Below are positions 17,724 through 25,875 of a stretch of DNA of 64,000 nt, piece by piece. The position numbers and the translations under genes were made by a program. Below the pieces are notes generated by a model that saw only the letters and a list, made by a program, of their open reading frames with translations, was not told the DNA's origin and searched no databases. The stretch is from Azoarcus indigens (lineage in GTDB: Bacteria; Pseudomonadota; Gammaproteobacteria; Burkholderiales; Rhodocyclaceae). The stretch's first letter is position 1. Each line of letters begins with the position of its first letter. Location: positions 26,556 to 90,555 of the forward strand of contig NZ_SNVV01000022.1 in NCBI RefSeq assembly GCF_004361735.1, in the 5' to 3' direction.

Positions 17724-18787
17724 CGGCTGCCGTGATGGAACACGGGGCCAGCGTTGCGGCCCCGGCTTTGCAGTTGCACTGGCCGCTGGCAGCGGACGTG
17801 GCGCTGGACCCGCATGACCTCGGCGCCCTGGTGTTCGGCGCCGGCCCTGGCCGTCATCCGGCCGGCGGGCCCATCCTGCAGGTGATGACGCCCGCGCTGG
17901 CGCCGGCGCGGCCCTGGCTGGCCGCCTGGCGCAGCCCCGCTCCGGTGCGTGCAGGCCGCCACGGCCGGGTGAACTACCGCTGCGCCGACGGCCTGCTGTT
18001 CGGCGTGGTGACCGTCGCCGAGGACGAATGGGACGAGGCCTCCACGCAAGAGGGCGCCCCGCAGCACCGCCTTCAACATGCGGCCGAACTCGCCTACCGC
18101 GAACTCTTCGGCACCCTGGATGCGCTGGCCCATCCCCATCTGCTGCGCGTCTGGAACTACCTGCCGCACATCAACGCGGAAGAAGGCGGCGAGGAGCGCT
18201 ACCGCCAGTTCAACGCCGGCCGCCAGGCCGCCTTCGCCGCCCACGGCCGCACGCTGACCGGCGAAGTGCCGGCCGCCTGTGCGCTGGGCGTCGGCGGTGG
18301 GCCGCTGGCCATCGCCTTCCTGGCGGCAACGCAGCCTGCGCTGGCGGTGGAGAATCCGCGCCAGGTGGCGGCCTACGACTATCCGCCGGAGTATGGCCGG
18401 CGCAGTCCCACCTTCGCCCGTGCCGCGCTGGCCCGCCACGGCGGCCAGCGCTTGCTTTTCGTGTCCGGCACCGCCAGCATCGTCGGCCACCGCAGCTTGC
18501 ATGCCGGCGACGTCGTCGCCCAGACCCGCGAAACGCTGGCCAACATCGACGCCCTGCTGGCCGAGGCCGCGCGGCTGGCGCCCGAAGCCGGCTTCCGCGC
18601 CGGAGACCTGGCTTACGTCGCCTACCTGCGCCGGCCGCAGGATCTGCCGAAGGTTCGCGCCGAAGTGGAGCGCCACCTGGGCGCCGATGCCGCCATTGCC
18701 TATGTCCAGGCCGACGTCTGCCGCGCCGACCTGCTGGTCGAGATCGAGGCCAGCGGCGGCCACCCGATGGAGTTCCGTTGTCGATGA
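17720..18787 (+). CDS. Chorismatase, FkbO/Hyg5/XanB2 family
   Basis: Protein of 355 residues related to the chorismate hydrolases that make 3-hydroxybenzoate (and in XanB2 also 4-hydroxybenzoate) from chorismate. Family segments visible are VWNYLPHINAEEGGEERYRQ, the ENPRQVAAYDYP motif, and VSGTASIVGH near the C-terminal half. In Xanthomonas the homologue supplies the aromatic starter of xanthomonadin. It overlaps the flavoprotein gene by four bases and the MipA/OmpV gene by four bases. Whether it forms 3- or 4-hydroxybenzoate cannot be settled by eye. It links this locus to 3-hydroxyphenyl rather than 4-hydroxyphenyl aryl polyenes. Confidence 0.85.
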   Translation: MTAAVMEHGASVAAPALQLHWPLAADVALDPHDLGALVFGAGPGRHPAGGPILQVMTPALAPARPWLAAWRSPAPVRAGRHGRVNYRCADGLLFGVVTVAEDEWDEASTQEGAPQHRLQHAAELAYRELFGTLDALAHPHLLRVWNYLPHINAEEGGEERYRQFNAGRQAAFAAHGRTLTGEVPAACALGVGGGPLAIAFLAATQPALAVENPRQVAAYDYPPEYGRRSPTFARAALARHGGQRLLFVSGTASIVGHRSLHAGDVVAQTRETLANIDALLAEAARLAPEAGFRAGDLAYVAYLRRPQDLPKVRAEVERHLGADAAIAYVQADVCRADLLVEIEASGGHPMEFRCR

Positions 18788-19629
18788 GTTCAAGCGCCCG
18801 CCGTTTTTCCCGCCTCCTGCTGACGGCCCTTGGGGTGGCGACCGCCGGCGCGGCGGCAGCAGCCGAGCGCCCGCTGTGGGAACTTGGCCTGGGGGTGGGC
18901 GCGGTGTCCTTTCCCGACTACCGCGGCGCCGACGAGCGCAGCACCTATGTGCTGCCGGCGCCCTACGTGGTCTATCGCGGCGAATTCCTTAAGGCCGACC
19001 GCGACGGCGTGCGCGGCGTGTTCTTCGAGAGCGACCGCGTCGAACTCAACTTCAGCGCCGCCGCCTCGGTGCCGGTGGACAGCGACGGCAACAAGGCCCG
19101 CCGCGGCATGCCGGACCTCAAGCCCACGGTGGAATTCGGCCCTTCGCTGGACCTCACCCTGTGGCGCGCGCCGGATCGCAGCGCCAAGCTGGATTTCCGC
19201 CTGCCGGTGCGGGCCGCCTACGCGGTGATCGGCGGCGTGAAACGCGTCGGCCTGGTGTCCACGCCCACCCTCAACCTCGACCTGCGCGATCCCCTCGGCC
19301 AGCACGGCTGGAACCTCGGCCTGCTGGCCGGCCCGGTGTTCGGCGATGCCCGCCAGCACCGCTACTTCTACGACGTTGCCCCGGAGCACGCCACGCCTGG
19401 CCGCGAGACCTACCGCGCCAAGGGCGGCTACGGCGGCAGCCAGTTCCTCGCCGCGCTGTCCAAGCGCTACGACAACTACTGGGTGGGTGCCTTCGTGCGT
19501 TACGACAACCTGCGCGGCGCGGTCTTCGACGACAGCCCGTTGGTGAAGCGCGACCAGAGCTGGGCGGCCGGCTTTGCCATCGCCTGGATCATCGGCGAAT
19601 CCGCCACCCGGGTGCAGGTGAATGACTGA
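18784..19629 (+). CDS. MipA/OmpV family outer membrane protein
   Basis: Outer membrane beta-barrel protein of 281 residues with an N-terminal signal peptide (about 1-27, ending in alanines). Family features include the early WELGLGVGAVSFPDYRGAD segment, alternating amphipathic strands and an aromatic-rich C-terminal region. The ATG overlaps the chorismatase stop (ATGA). Proteins of this family act as scaffolds or porins; a role in outer membrane handling of the pigment is inferred from its place inside the block. Confidence 0.87.
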   Translation: MSSSARRFSRLLLTALGVATAGAAAAAERPLWELGLGVGAVSFPDYRGADERSTYVLPAPYVVYRGEFLKADRDGVRGVFFESDRVELNFSAAASVPVDSDGNKARRGMPDLKPTVEFGPSLDLTLWRAPDRSAKLDFRLPVRAAYAVIGGVKRVGLVSTPTLNLDLRDPLGQHGWNLGLLAGPVFGDARQHRYFYDVAPEHATPGRETYRAKGGYGGSQFLAALSKRYDNYWVGAFVRYDNLRGAVFDDSPLVKRDQSWAAGFAIAWIIGESATRVQVND

Positions 19630-19710
19630 AATCCGGCCGCACCGTCCCGCGGCGCGACAGCCGTCGGGACAGGGCGGGCCCGCACTCGCCCTGGCGTCCG
19701 GAGGCTGCCG

Positions 19711-20478
19711 GTGAAGCGCGCGCTGCCGGGCTGGTACGCCTCCTTCTGCCTCTATGCCGGGCTGGGCGCGCTCGGCCTGCTCTGCCTTGCCTGGCTGCCC
19801 TTCGCCATCGTGCTGCATCCGCTGCTGCCGGCGCGGCTGGGGCGCAGGCTGGGGCGCGGCGTCATCACCGCCGCCTTCCGCTTCTACCTCTTCATCCTCA
19901 CCGCCCTCGGCGCCTGCCGCTTCGAGTTCGAGGGCGTGGACGAACTGCGCGACGCGGGCCCGCTCATCCTCGCGCCCAATCACCCCTGCCTGCTGGACGC
20001 GGTGATGGTGATCTCCCGCCTGCCGGACGTCGCCTGCGTGATGAAGGCGGCGCTGATGAAGAACCTCTTCCTCGGAGCCGGCGCCCGGCTGGCGCGCTAC
20101 ATCCCCAACGGCAAGCCGCTGGGCATGGTGATGGCCGCCTGCGAGGACCTTGCCGCCGGCAGCCAGCTGCTGATCTTCCCCGAAGGCACCCGCACGGTGG
20201 TTGCGCCGCTCAACCCGCTGCTGCCCAGCGTGGCGCTGATCTCCCGTCGCGCCCGGGTGCCGGTGCAGACGCTGATCATAGAAACCGACTCCGCCTACCT
20301 CGCCAAGGGCTGGCCGCTGTTCCGCCGCCCGCCCATGCCCATCCGCTACCGGGTGCGCGCCGGCCGCCGCTTTCCGCCGGCTACCGAGACCGCCGGCTTC
20401 GTCGCCGAACTGGATGCCTACTTCCGCGCCGAGCTGGCCGAGGCCGAGCTGGTGCCGCCGGTGTTCCAGCCGGGCTGA
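19711..20478 (+). CDS. 1-acyl-glycerol-3-phosphate acyltransferase-like (PlsC family)
   Basis: Membrane-associated acyltransferase of 255 residues. The catalytic NHxxxxD motif is seen as NHPCLLD (about 90-96) and the substrate motif as FPEGTR (about 156-161), with one or two hydrophobic segments at the N-terminus. The GTG at 19711 is used as start, since the first membrane segment follows. Equivalent to the ApeD-type acyltransferase of aryl-polyene clusters, which acylates the lipid anchor; the true acceptor is unknown. Confidence 0.87.
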   Translation: MKRALPGWYASFCLYAGLGALGLLCLAWLPFAIVLHPLLPARLGRRLGRGVITAAFRFYLFILTALGACRFEFEGVDELRDAGPLILAPNHPCLLDAVMVISRLPDVACVMKAALMKNLFLGAGARLARYIPNGKPLGMVMAACEDLAAGSQLLIFPEGTRTVVAPLNPLLPSVALISRRARVPVQTLIIETDSAYLAKGWPLFRRPPMPIRYRVRAGRRFPPATETAGFVAELDAYFRAELAEAELVPPVFQPG

Positions 20479-20519
20479 ATCGGGTACCCTCGCCGGCCGT
20501 CGCGCCTTCCCTGTCCGCC

Positions 20520-21296
20520 ATGCGTTCCACCGTCACTCCCCCGCCGTCCGCCACCCACCTGGTGCTCATTCCCAGCTACAACCCGGGGCCCAAGGTGTTC
20601 GACACCGTGACGGCGGCGCGCGCGCGGTGGAATCCGGTTTGGGTGGTGGTGGATGGCAGTACCGACGGCACCGCCGAGGAACTGCAGCGCCTGGCCGGGG
20701 AGGACGCCGGCCTGCGGGTGCTGGTGCTGCCGCACAACTGCGGCAAGGGTGCGGCGGTGCTGCACGGCCTGGACGAGGCGGCGCGCCTGGGTTTCACCCA
20801 TGCGCTGACGATGGACTCCGACGGCCAGCATCCTGCCGGGCTCATTCCGCAATTCATGGCCGAATCGGCCGCCGCGCCGGCGCGCATGATCCTCGGCCGG
20901 CCGGTGTTCGATGCCAGCGCGCCGCTGCTGCGGGTGCGCGGGCGCAAGGTGTCCAACGCCTGGGCCAACCTGGAGACGCTGTGGGTGGGCATAGGCGATT
21001 CGCTGTACGGCTTCCGCGTCTATCCCATCGCGCCGCTGCAGAAGGTGATGCGCGGCCAGCGCTGGATGCGCCGCTTCGATTTCGATCCGGAAGCGGTGGT
21101 GCGCCTGGCCTGGCGCGGCGTGCGGCCGGTGAACGTGGATGCGCCGGTGAAGTACTTCAGCGCGGAGGAGGGCGGCGTGTCGCACTTCAATTACCTGCGC
21201 GACAACGCCCTGCTGACCTGGATGCATACCCGCCTCTTCCTCGGCTTCCTGCTGCGCCTGCCGCTGCTGCTGCTGCGCCGCCTGGGCGGGAGCTGA
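20520..21296 (+). CDS. Glycosyltransferase family 2
   Basis: GT-A fold glycosyltransferase of 258 residues with a nucleotide-sugar binding start (VLIPSYNPG), the motif VDGSTDGT (about 43-50) and the metal-binding DSDGQH (about 99-104). The C-terminus has a leucine-rich, possibly membrane-associated tail. Last gene of the plus-strand pigment block, 41 bases after the acyltransferase. Aryl-polyene clusters usually carry one GT2, thought to add a sugar to the polyene lipid. Confidence 0.87.
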   Translation: MRSTVTPPPSATHLVLIPSYNPGPKVFDTVTAARARWNPVWVVVDGSTDGTAEELQRLAGEDAGLRVLVLPHNCGKGAAVLHGLDEAARLGFTHALTMDSDGQHPAGLIPQFMAESAAAPARMILGRPVFDASAPLLRVRGRKVSNAWANLETLWVGIGDSLYGFRVYPIAPLQKVMRGQRWMRRFDFDPEAVVRLAWRGVRPVNVDAPVKYFSAEEGGVSHFNYLRDNALLTWMHTRLFLGFLLRLPLLLLRRLGGS

Positions 21297-21302
21297 AAAG
21301 CC

Positions 21303-21326
21303 GGCGGCGCCTCGCTGGGCGCCGCC
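21303..21326 (+). terminator. Hairpin after the glycosyltransferase gene
   Basis: A perfect nine-base-pair stem (GGCGGCGCC at 21303-21311, GGCGCCGCC at 21318-21326) lies seven bases after the stop codon. It lacks a T run, so its function as terminator is uncertain. It lies between convergent genes (GT2 and argC). Confidence 0.45.
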
Positions 21327-21370
21327 GTGGTCCTGCCCGCTGCTGATTTTCCGGGAGACAGAAAGCGCGC

Positions 21371-22294
21371 TCAGAGCCCCAGCATCAGCTTGAGGTTCTG
21401 CACCGCCGCGCCGCTGGCGCCCTTGCCAAGGTTGTCCAGCCGGGCGATGGCGACGGCGTGGCGCTCCGCCTCGTTGGCGAACACACGGATTTCCAGCTGG
21501 TTGGTGTTGTTCAGCGCCAATGCGTCCAGCTTGCCGTCTTCGGTCGGCGGCAGCACCTTCACGAAGTTCTCCGCGGTGTTGCTGCTGGCGTAGTGCGCGC
21601 TGTAGGTGGCCTGCAGGTCGGCGGCGGTCGGCTTGCCGGGCAGGGCGTCCAGGTGCAGCGGCAGGTTCACCAGCATGCCCTGGCGGAAGTTGCCCACCGC
21701 CGGAATGAACAGCGGGCGGCAGCTCAGCCCGGTGTACTTCATGATTTCCGGGATGTGCTTGTGCTTGAGGCCCAGCGCGTAGCTCTCGTACAGCGGCGCG
21801 GTGCCGGCCTCATAGGCTTCGATCATGGGCCGGCCACCGCCGGAGTAACCGCTGACGGAAGGCAGCGAGATGGGGAAATCCTTGGGCAGCAGGCCGGCAT
21901 CCACCAGCGGGCGTACCAGCGCGATGGCGCCGGTGGCGTAGCAGCCGGGGTTGGCGACGCGCTCCGCCTTCGCCACCGCTTCCGCCTGGCCGGGCACCAG
22001 CTCCGGGAAGCCATACACCCAGCCCGGGGCGATGCGGTGGGCGGTGGAGGCGTCGATGATGCGCGGGCGCTTGCCTTGCAGGCCGTCGATCAACGCCACG
22101 GATTCGCGCGCCGCGTCGTCGTGCAGGCAGAGGATCACCAGGTCCACGCCAGCCATCAACTCGCGCTTGGCGGCGACGTCCTTGCGCAGCTCGGGGGCGA
22201 TGGAGACGAGTTCGAGCTGCGGCATCTGCTGCAGCTGTTCGCGGATTTGCAGGCCGGTGGTGCCGGCTTCGCCGTCGATGAAAACCTTGGGCAT
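21371..22294 (-). CDS. argC: N-acetyl-gamma-glutamyl-phosphate reductase (type 2)
   Basis: Arginine biosynthesis enzyme of 307 residues that reduces N-acetylglutamyl phosphate to the semialdehyde with NADPH. The nucleotide-binding start ([11 protein letters not shown]) and the catalytic Cys118 in [10 protein letters not shown] are visible. The short length places it in the type 2 ArgC group. The ATG at 22294 is chosen over one ten codons upstream because the family starts with a direct hydrophobic strand (MPKVFIDG). A housekeeping gene lodged between two parts of the pigment locus. Confidence 0.94.
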   Translation of the reverse strand: MPKVFIDGEAGTTGLQIREQLQQMPQLELVSIAPELRKDVAAKRELMAGVDLVILCLHDDAARESVALIDGLQGKRPRIIDASTAHRIAPGWVYGFPELVPGQAEAVAKAERVANPGCYATGAIALVRPLVDAGLLPKDFPISLPSVSGYSGGGRPMIEAYEAGTAPLYESYALGLKHKHIPEIMKYTGLSCRPLFIPAVGNFRQGMLVNLPLHLDALPGKPTAADLQATYSAHYASSNTAENFVKVLPPTEDGKLDALALNNTNQLEIRVFANEAERHAVAIARLDNLGKGASGAAVQNLKLMLGL

Positions 22295-22418
22295 GTCAGT
22301 TCCTGATCGTTGAAGCGGGTTCAAACCGGAGAGGTTTGGACGTGTGCAGTGCCGGCGAATTCAGTGTCACCGCCCTGGCACCGCTTTATTGTGCCGAATG
22401 GCCGCGCCGCAGTCTTGC

Positions 22419-23726
22419 TCACTCGCGCACCGCCGGCGGCAGTTTATGGCCAATTTTCGGCAGCCACAGGCGCAGGCAGGGCGTGGTCACCACCGTGCTG
22501 GCGATGGCCATGATCACCAGCATGGTGAAGACCTGCGGCGAGATCACACCGAGGTCGTAGCCGACGTTGATGACGATGAGCTCCATCAGCGCGCGGGTGT
22601 TCATCATGATGCCGAGCAGGCTGGCCTCGTGGTGGCCCAGGCCGCAGCGGCGGGCGGCGAGGTAGGAGCCGCCGAACTTGCCCACCGTGGCCAGTGCCAC
22701 CACCAGCGCACACCATCCCCAGGCGGCCGCCGAATCCAGGCTGCCGACGTCGGTGCGCAGGCCGGTGTAGGTGAAGAAGATGGGCAGGAAGAACACGGTG
22801 ACGAAGTGGCCCACGCGGGTGTTCCAGGCTTCGCGCAGTTCGTGCTCGTCGTGCAGGATCACCCCCATCAGGAAGCCGCCGAAGATGGCGAAGATGCCCA
22901 GCTGATAGGTGGTCATGCCGGCGAGGAAGATCAGCGCCAGCAGCGCGCCCATCAGGTTGGGCGGGAAATGGCCGCGGCTGGGGCGGCTGTGGCGCACCAG
23001 GCGCTTCACCAGCGGCCGCAGCACCAGCCAGGCGAAGGCGAAGAAGGCCAGCACCAGCGCCACCTTGGTGGCGAAGGCCAGCGGCTCGAAGTGGGACACC
23101 GCCAGCGTGGACACCAGCGCCAGCAGCAACCAGCCGACCACGTCGTTGATCGCCGCCGCGCTGATGGCGATCACGCCCAGCGCCGTCCGGCTGAGCTGGA
23201 ACTCGATCATGATGCGGCCGAGGATGGGCAACGCGGTGATGGAGAAGGCGGTGGCGACGAACAGCCCCGCCGCCAGCGGCGACACCCCGGGCGGCGCCAG
23301 CAGCGGCGCGGTGTACCAGCCGAAACCCAGGCCCAGCATGAAGGGCAGCGCCAGCCCGGCGCTGGCCACCCACAGCACGGTGCGCTGGTGCTTGCGCTCG
23401 CGCAGGTGGCCGAAGTCGAACTCCAGGCCGATCTGGAACATCAGTAGCAGCAGGCCGATCTGCGACAGGATCTGCATCGGCTCGCCGGAGGCGCTGCGGA
23501 ACACCAGGGCGAAGAGATCCGGCGCCAGCCAGCCGAACAGCGAAGGCCCGAGCAGGATGCCGGTGATGATTTCGCCCACCGCGGGCGACTGGCCGCAGCG
23601 CAGCGCCAGCGCGCCGCCGGCGCGGGCGGCGAGGATGATGACGGCCAACTGCAGCAGGGTGAAGAACAGCAGCGCCTCGCTGCGATGCACGGCCACGGCG
23701 TGCAGGGCGTCGGCGGTCTGGCTCAT
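22419..23726 (-). CDS. CPA2 family cation:proton antiporter
   Basis: Integral membrane protein of 435 residues with 12 or more predicted membrane segments (Na+/H+ exchanger domain). The signatures GEIITGILLGPSLFGW near the N-terminus and LLLMFQIGLEFDF fit the KefB/GerN-type CPA2 group. There is no C-terminal TrkA-N domain, so it is a short antiporter. It lies 106 bases after the ketoreductase gene on the same strand and may be co-transcribed with the pigment block, but no role in pigment synthesis is known. Confidence 0.88.
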   Translation of the reverse strand: MSQTADALHAVAVHRSEALLFFTLLQLAVIILAARAGGALALRCGQSPAVGEIITGILLGPSLFGWLAPDLFALVFRSASGEPMQILSQIGLLLLMFQIGLEFDFGHLRERKHQRTVLWVASAGLALPFMLGLGFGWYTAPLLAPPGVSPLAAGLFVATAFSITALPILGRIMIEFQLSRTALGVIAISAAAINDVVGWLLLALVSTLAVSHFEPLAFATKVALVLAFFAFAWLVLRPLVKRLVRHSRPSRGHFPPNLMGALLALIFLAGMTTYQLGIFAIFGGFLMGVILHDEHELREAWNTRVGHFVTVFFLPIFFTYTGLRTDVGSLDSAAAWGWCALVVALATVGKFGGSYLAARRCGLGHHEASLLGIMMNTRALMELIVINVGYDLGVISPQVFTMLVIMAIASTVVTTPCLRLWLPKIGHKLPPAVRE

Positions 23727-23832
23727 CGGGTGTCCTTGGGGTTCGGCCGGGGCTGTCGGGGGCGCCCGGCTGGGTTGGGGAAGTGTGGGTGTGGCGGCCG
23801 GCGACGCGGCGGCAAGCGTCGCCCTGCCGGCT

Positions 23833-24555
23833 TCAGATCATGCCGCCGTTGATCGAGATGATCTGGCCGGTGATGTAGGCCGCCCGCGGCGAGGCGAGGA
23901 AGGCAACCAGGTCGGCCACTTCCTCAGGCTGGCCGGCGCGGCCCAGCGGCACCAGCCGCTTCACCGCGTCGGCATCGAAAGCGCCTTCGCTCATCGCGGT
24001 GTCTATGATCCCCGGCGCCACCGCGTTCACCGTGATGCCGCGGCTGGCCAGCTCGAGCGCCAGCGACTTGGTCGCCGAATGCAGTGCGCCCTTGGCGGCG
24101 GCGTAGTTCACCTGGCCGCGGTTGCCTGCCAGCGCCGCCACCGAGGTGATGTTGATGATGCGGCCCCAGCGGGTGCGCACCATGGGCAGCGTCAGCGGCT
24201 GGGTGAGGTTGAAGAAGCCGTTGAGGCTTACGTCCAGCACCTTGTGCCACTGGGCGGCGGACATGCCGGGGAAGACGGCGTCGTCATGCACGCCGGCGTT
24301 GTTCACCAGCACCTGCACCGGGCCGGCGGCGAGGAGGGTTTCCACCGCGGCGGCGGTGGCTGCGGCATCGGTGAGGTCGAAGGCGAGCGCCTCGGCGCTG
24401 CCGCCGGCGTGGCGGATGCCTTCCGCCACCGCTTCGGCGGCGGCCAGATTGCGGTTGGCGTGCACCAGGACGTGCAGGCCGTCTTCGGCGAGGCGGCGGC
24501 AGATGGCGCGGCCTATGCCGCCGCTGCCGCCGCTGACCAGGGCGCGTTTGTTCAT
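23833..24555 (-). CDS. 3-oxoacyl-ACP reductase, FabG-like (ApeQ-type)
   Basis: Short-chain dehydrogenase of 240 residues predicted to reduce the beta-keto group of the growing polyene chain on ACP. The Rossmann motif GGSGGIG (9-15), NNAG (85-88) and the catalytic Ser138, Tyr151 and Lys155 (YAAAK) are present. Last of six tightly linked minus-strand genes (deacetylase, methyltransferase, KS, chain length factor, dehydratase, KR); 55 bases separate it from the dehydratase gene. Confidence 0.9.
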   Translation of the reverse strand: MNKRALVSGGSGGIGRAICRRLAEDGLHVLVHANRNLAAAEAVAEGIRHAGGSAEALAFDLTDAAATAAAVETLLAAGPVQVLVNNAGVHDDAVFPGMSAAQWHKVLDVSLNGFFNLTQPLTLPMVRTRWGRIINITSVAALAGNRGQVNYAAAKGALHSATKSLALELASRGITVNAVAPGIIDTAMSEGAFDADAVKRLVPLGRAGQPEEVADLVAFLASPRAAYITGQIISINGGMI

Positions 24556-24610
24556 GTGGCGCTTTCCTGTGTTGCTGGCTTTGTCGTTATGGGCGGGGGC
24601 CGCAGGCGGC

Positions 24611-25072
24611 TCAGGCCACGCTCAGCACCACCGAGGCGCGGCCGCGCAGCAGCGGCCGGCCGCCGGCGGAGAGGGTGAAGGCGTAGAGCAGGGCGCGGTC
24701 GTCGGCTGAAAGGCATTCGGCGTCCACCTGCAGATCGTCGGCGATGTCGTCCAGCCGGCTCACCAGGCACTCCACCGCGCGGGCGCTGCCCAGCATGCCG
24801 GGGCGGGACGAGGCGCAGGCCGCGCCGCCGGCGCGCAGCGCGCCATGCACCGCCATCGCCTGGGCGGCGTATTCGATGCCGGTGAGCGCGCCCAGGCGGC
24901 CACCGGCGCGCAGCGGGTTGGCGGGGTCGCGGTGGCTCACCGCGCGGCAGCGGATGCGCTCCGGGCTCCAGCTCTCCACCGCGTCCAGCAGGCACATGCT
25001 GCCCTGGTGCGGCACATGGGCGGCGATCCAGGCGTGGTCCAGCGGTGTGGCTTCGGTCTGGGCCTGGGTCAC
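24611..25072 (-). CDS. 3-hydroxyacyl-ACP dehydratase, hotdog fold (ApeP-type)
   Basis: Protein of 153 residues that should dehydrate the beta-hydroxyacyl intermediate to form polyene double bonds. The ApeP/FabA-like start LDHAWIAAHVPHQGSMCLLD contains the likely catalytic His22, and the helix GIEYAAQAMAVHGAL is family-typical. It begins with GTG overlapping the stop of the chain length factor gene (GTGA). In characterised aryl-polyene systems this protein pairs with the FabZ-like ApeI; its likely partner here is the protein at 40432-40749. Confidence 0.86.
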   Translation of the reverse strand: MTQAQTEATPLDHAWIAAHVPHQGSMCLLDAVESWSPERIRCRAVSHRDPANPLRAGGRLGALTGIEYAAQAMAVHGALRAGGAACASSRPGMLGSARAVECLVSRLDDIADDLQVDAECLSADDRALLYAFTLSAGGRPLLRGRASVVLSVA

Positions 25073-25875
25073 GGCGTCACATCCACCGCCAGCGCCAGGC
25101 CGTCCAGGTACTCGAGCACGCTGGTGCCGGCTTCCCCGCGCGCCAGGCGGGCGAGCAGCGGCAGCGCGCGGGCGGCGGGCACGTCGCGGCGCAGGGCGTC
25201 CAGCGCCGGGTCGGCCAGGCTGTCGCAGGCGCAGCAGGTGAAGCCGGCCAGGGCAAGGCGCGGCAGCACCTGAGTGCCGTGGCTGTCCGGCGTCAGCAGC
25301 AGCGCGGTGGCGAAGGCCGCGCCCTGCGGCCGGACGGCGCCCAGCGGCTCCGGGTAGGGCAGGTCGTAAGCGATCAGCAGCACCGGCGCCGCGCTGGCGC
25401 GCAGTTGCGAGAGCGCCTCCACCAGCCCGGCGGCGAAGCTGCCGTCGTAAGCGGAGACGATGGTGGACGCGGCCTGCGCGCCGGTGGCGATGCCCCAGTA
25501 GCCGGAAGCGGCGTTGTTCACCGAGTTGTGGAAGCGGGTAGGCGAGATCAGCCGGTCGCCGCTTGCCAGCGCTTCGCAGATGGCGTGGCAGTTGGCGCCG
25601 TCGCCGCCCGAGGAGGCGAACACCGTCGCCAGCGTGGCGGCGTCGGCGCCGCCGGCGGCGACGGCCTGCAGGCCGGCGGCCAGCGCCAGGCGGACGACGT
25701 TGCCGACGCGGCGGCGTTCAGCCGGCGGCAGGCTTTCGGGCGCCGGCATGGGTGTGGCGGTCGGCGTCCACGGCGCGCCGGCGAGCACCGCACGGGCGGC
25801 GGCCCAGTCGGCCAGGCCGGGGCCGAGTACGCCGATGCCGGCGATGTGGGCGGACAGGGGCTGGTAGAGCGTCAT
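25069..25875 (-). CDS. Beta-ketoacyl synthase-like chain length factor (ApeC-type)
   Basis: Protein of 268 residues corresponding to the N-terminal half of a ketosynthase fold. The position that holds the catalytic cysteine in true ketosynthases lacks it here (segment IVSAYDGSFAAGLVEAL), and the C-terminal His motifs are absent. This is the pattern of the chain length factor that forms a heterodimer with the adjacent ketosynthase and sets polyene length. The ATG overlaps the ketosynthase stop (ATGA), and the stop overlaps the dehydratase GTG, showing strict coupling. The frame is open upstream but the conserved start is at 25875. Confidence 0.84.
   Translation of the reverse strand: MTLYQPLSAHIAGIGVLGPGLADWAAARAVLAGAPWTPTATPMPAPESLPPAERRRVGNVVRLALAAGLQAVAAGGADAATLATVFASSGGDGANCHAICEALASGDRLISPTRFHNSVNNAASGYWGIATGAQAASTIVSAYDGSFAAGLVEALSQLRASAAPVLLIAYDLPYPEPLGAVRPQGAAFATALLLTPDSHGTQVLPRLALAGFTCCACDSLADPALDALRRDVPAARALPLLARLARGEAGTSVLEYLDGLALAVDVTP

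Noticed and set aside
21371..23726. argC and the antiporter as pigment biosynthesis genes.
   Set aside because: argC is a plain arginine enzyme with an intact active site; the antiporter has no known link to aryl polyenes. They are treated as interleaved genes.
23840..23860. FNR-like TTGATCGAGATGATC sequence.
   Set aside because: Lies in the ketoreductase coding region and breaks the second half-site; likely chance.
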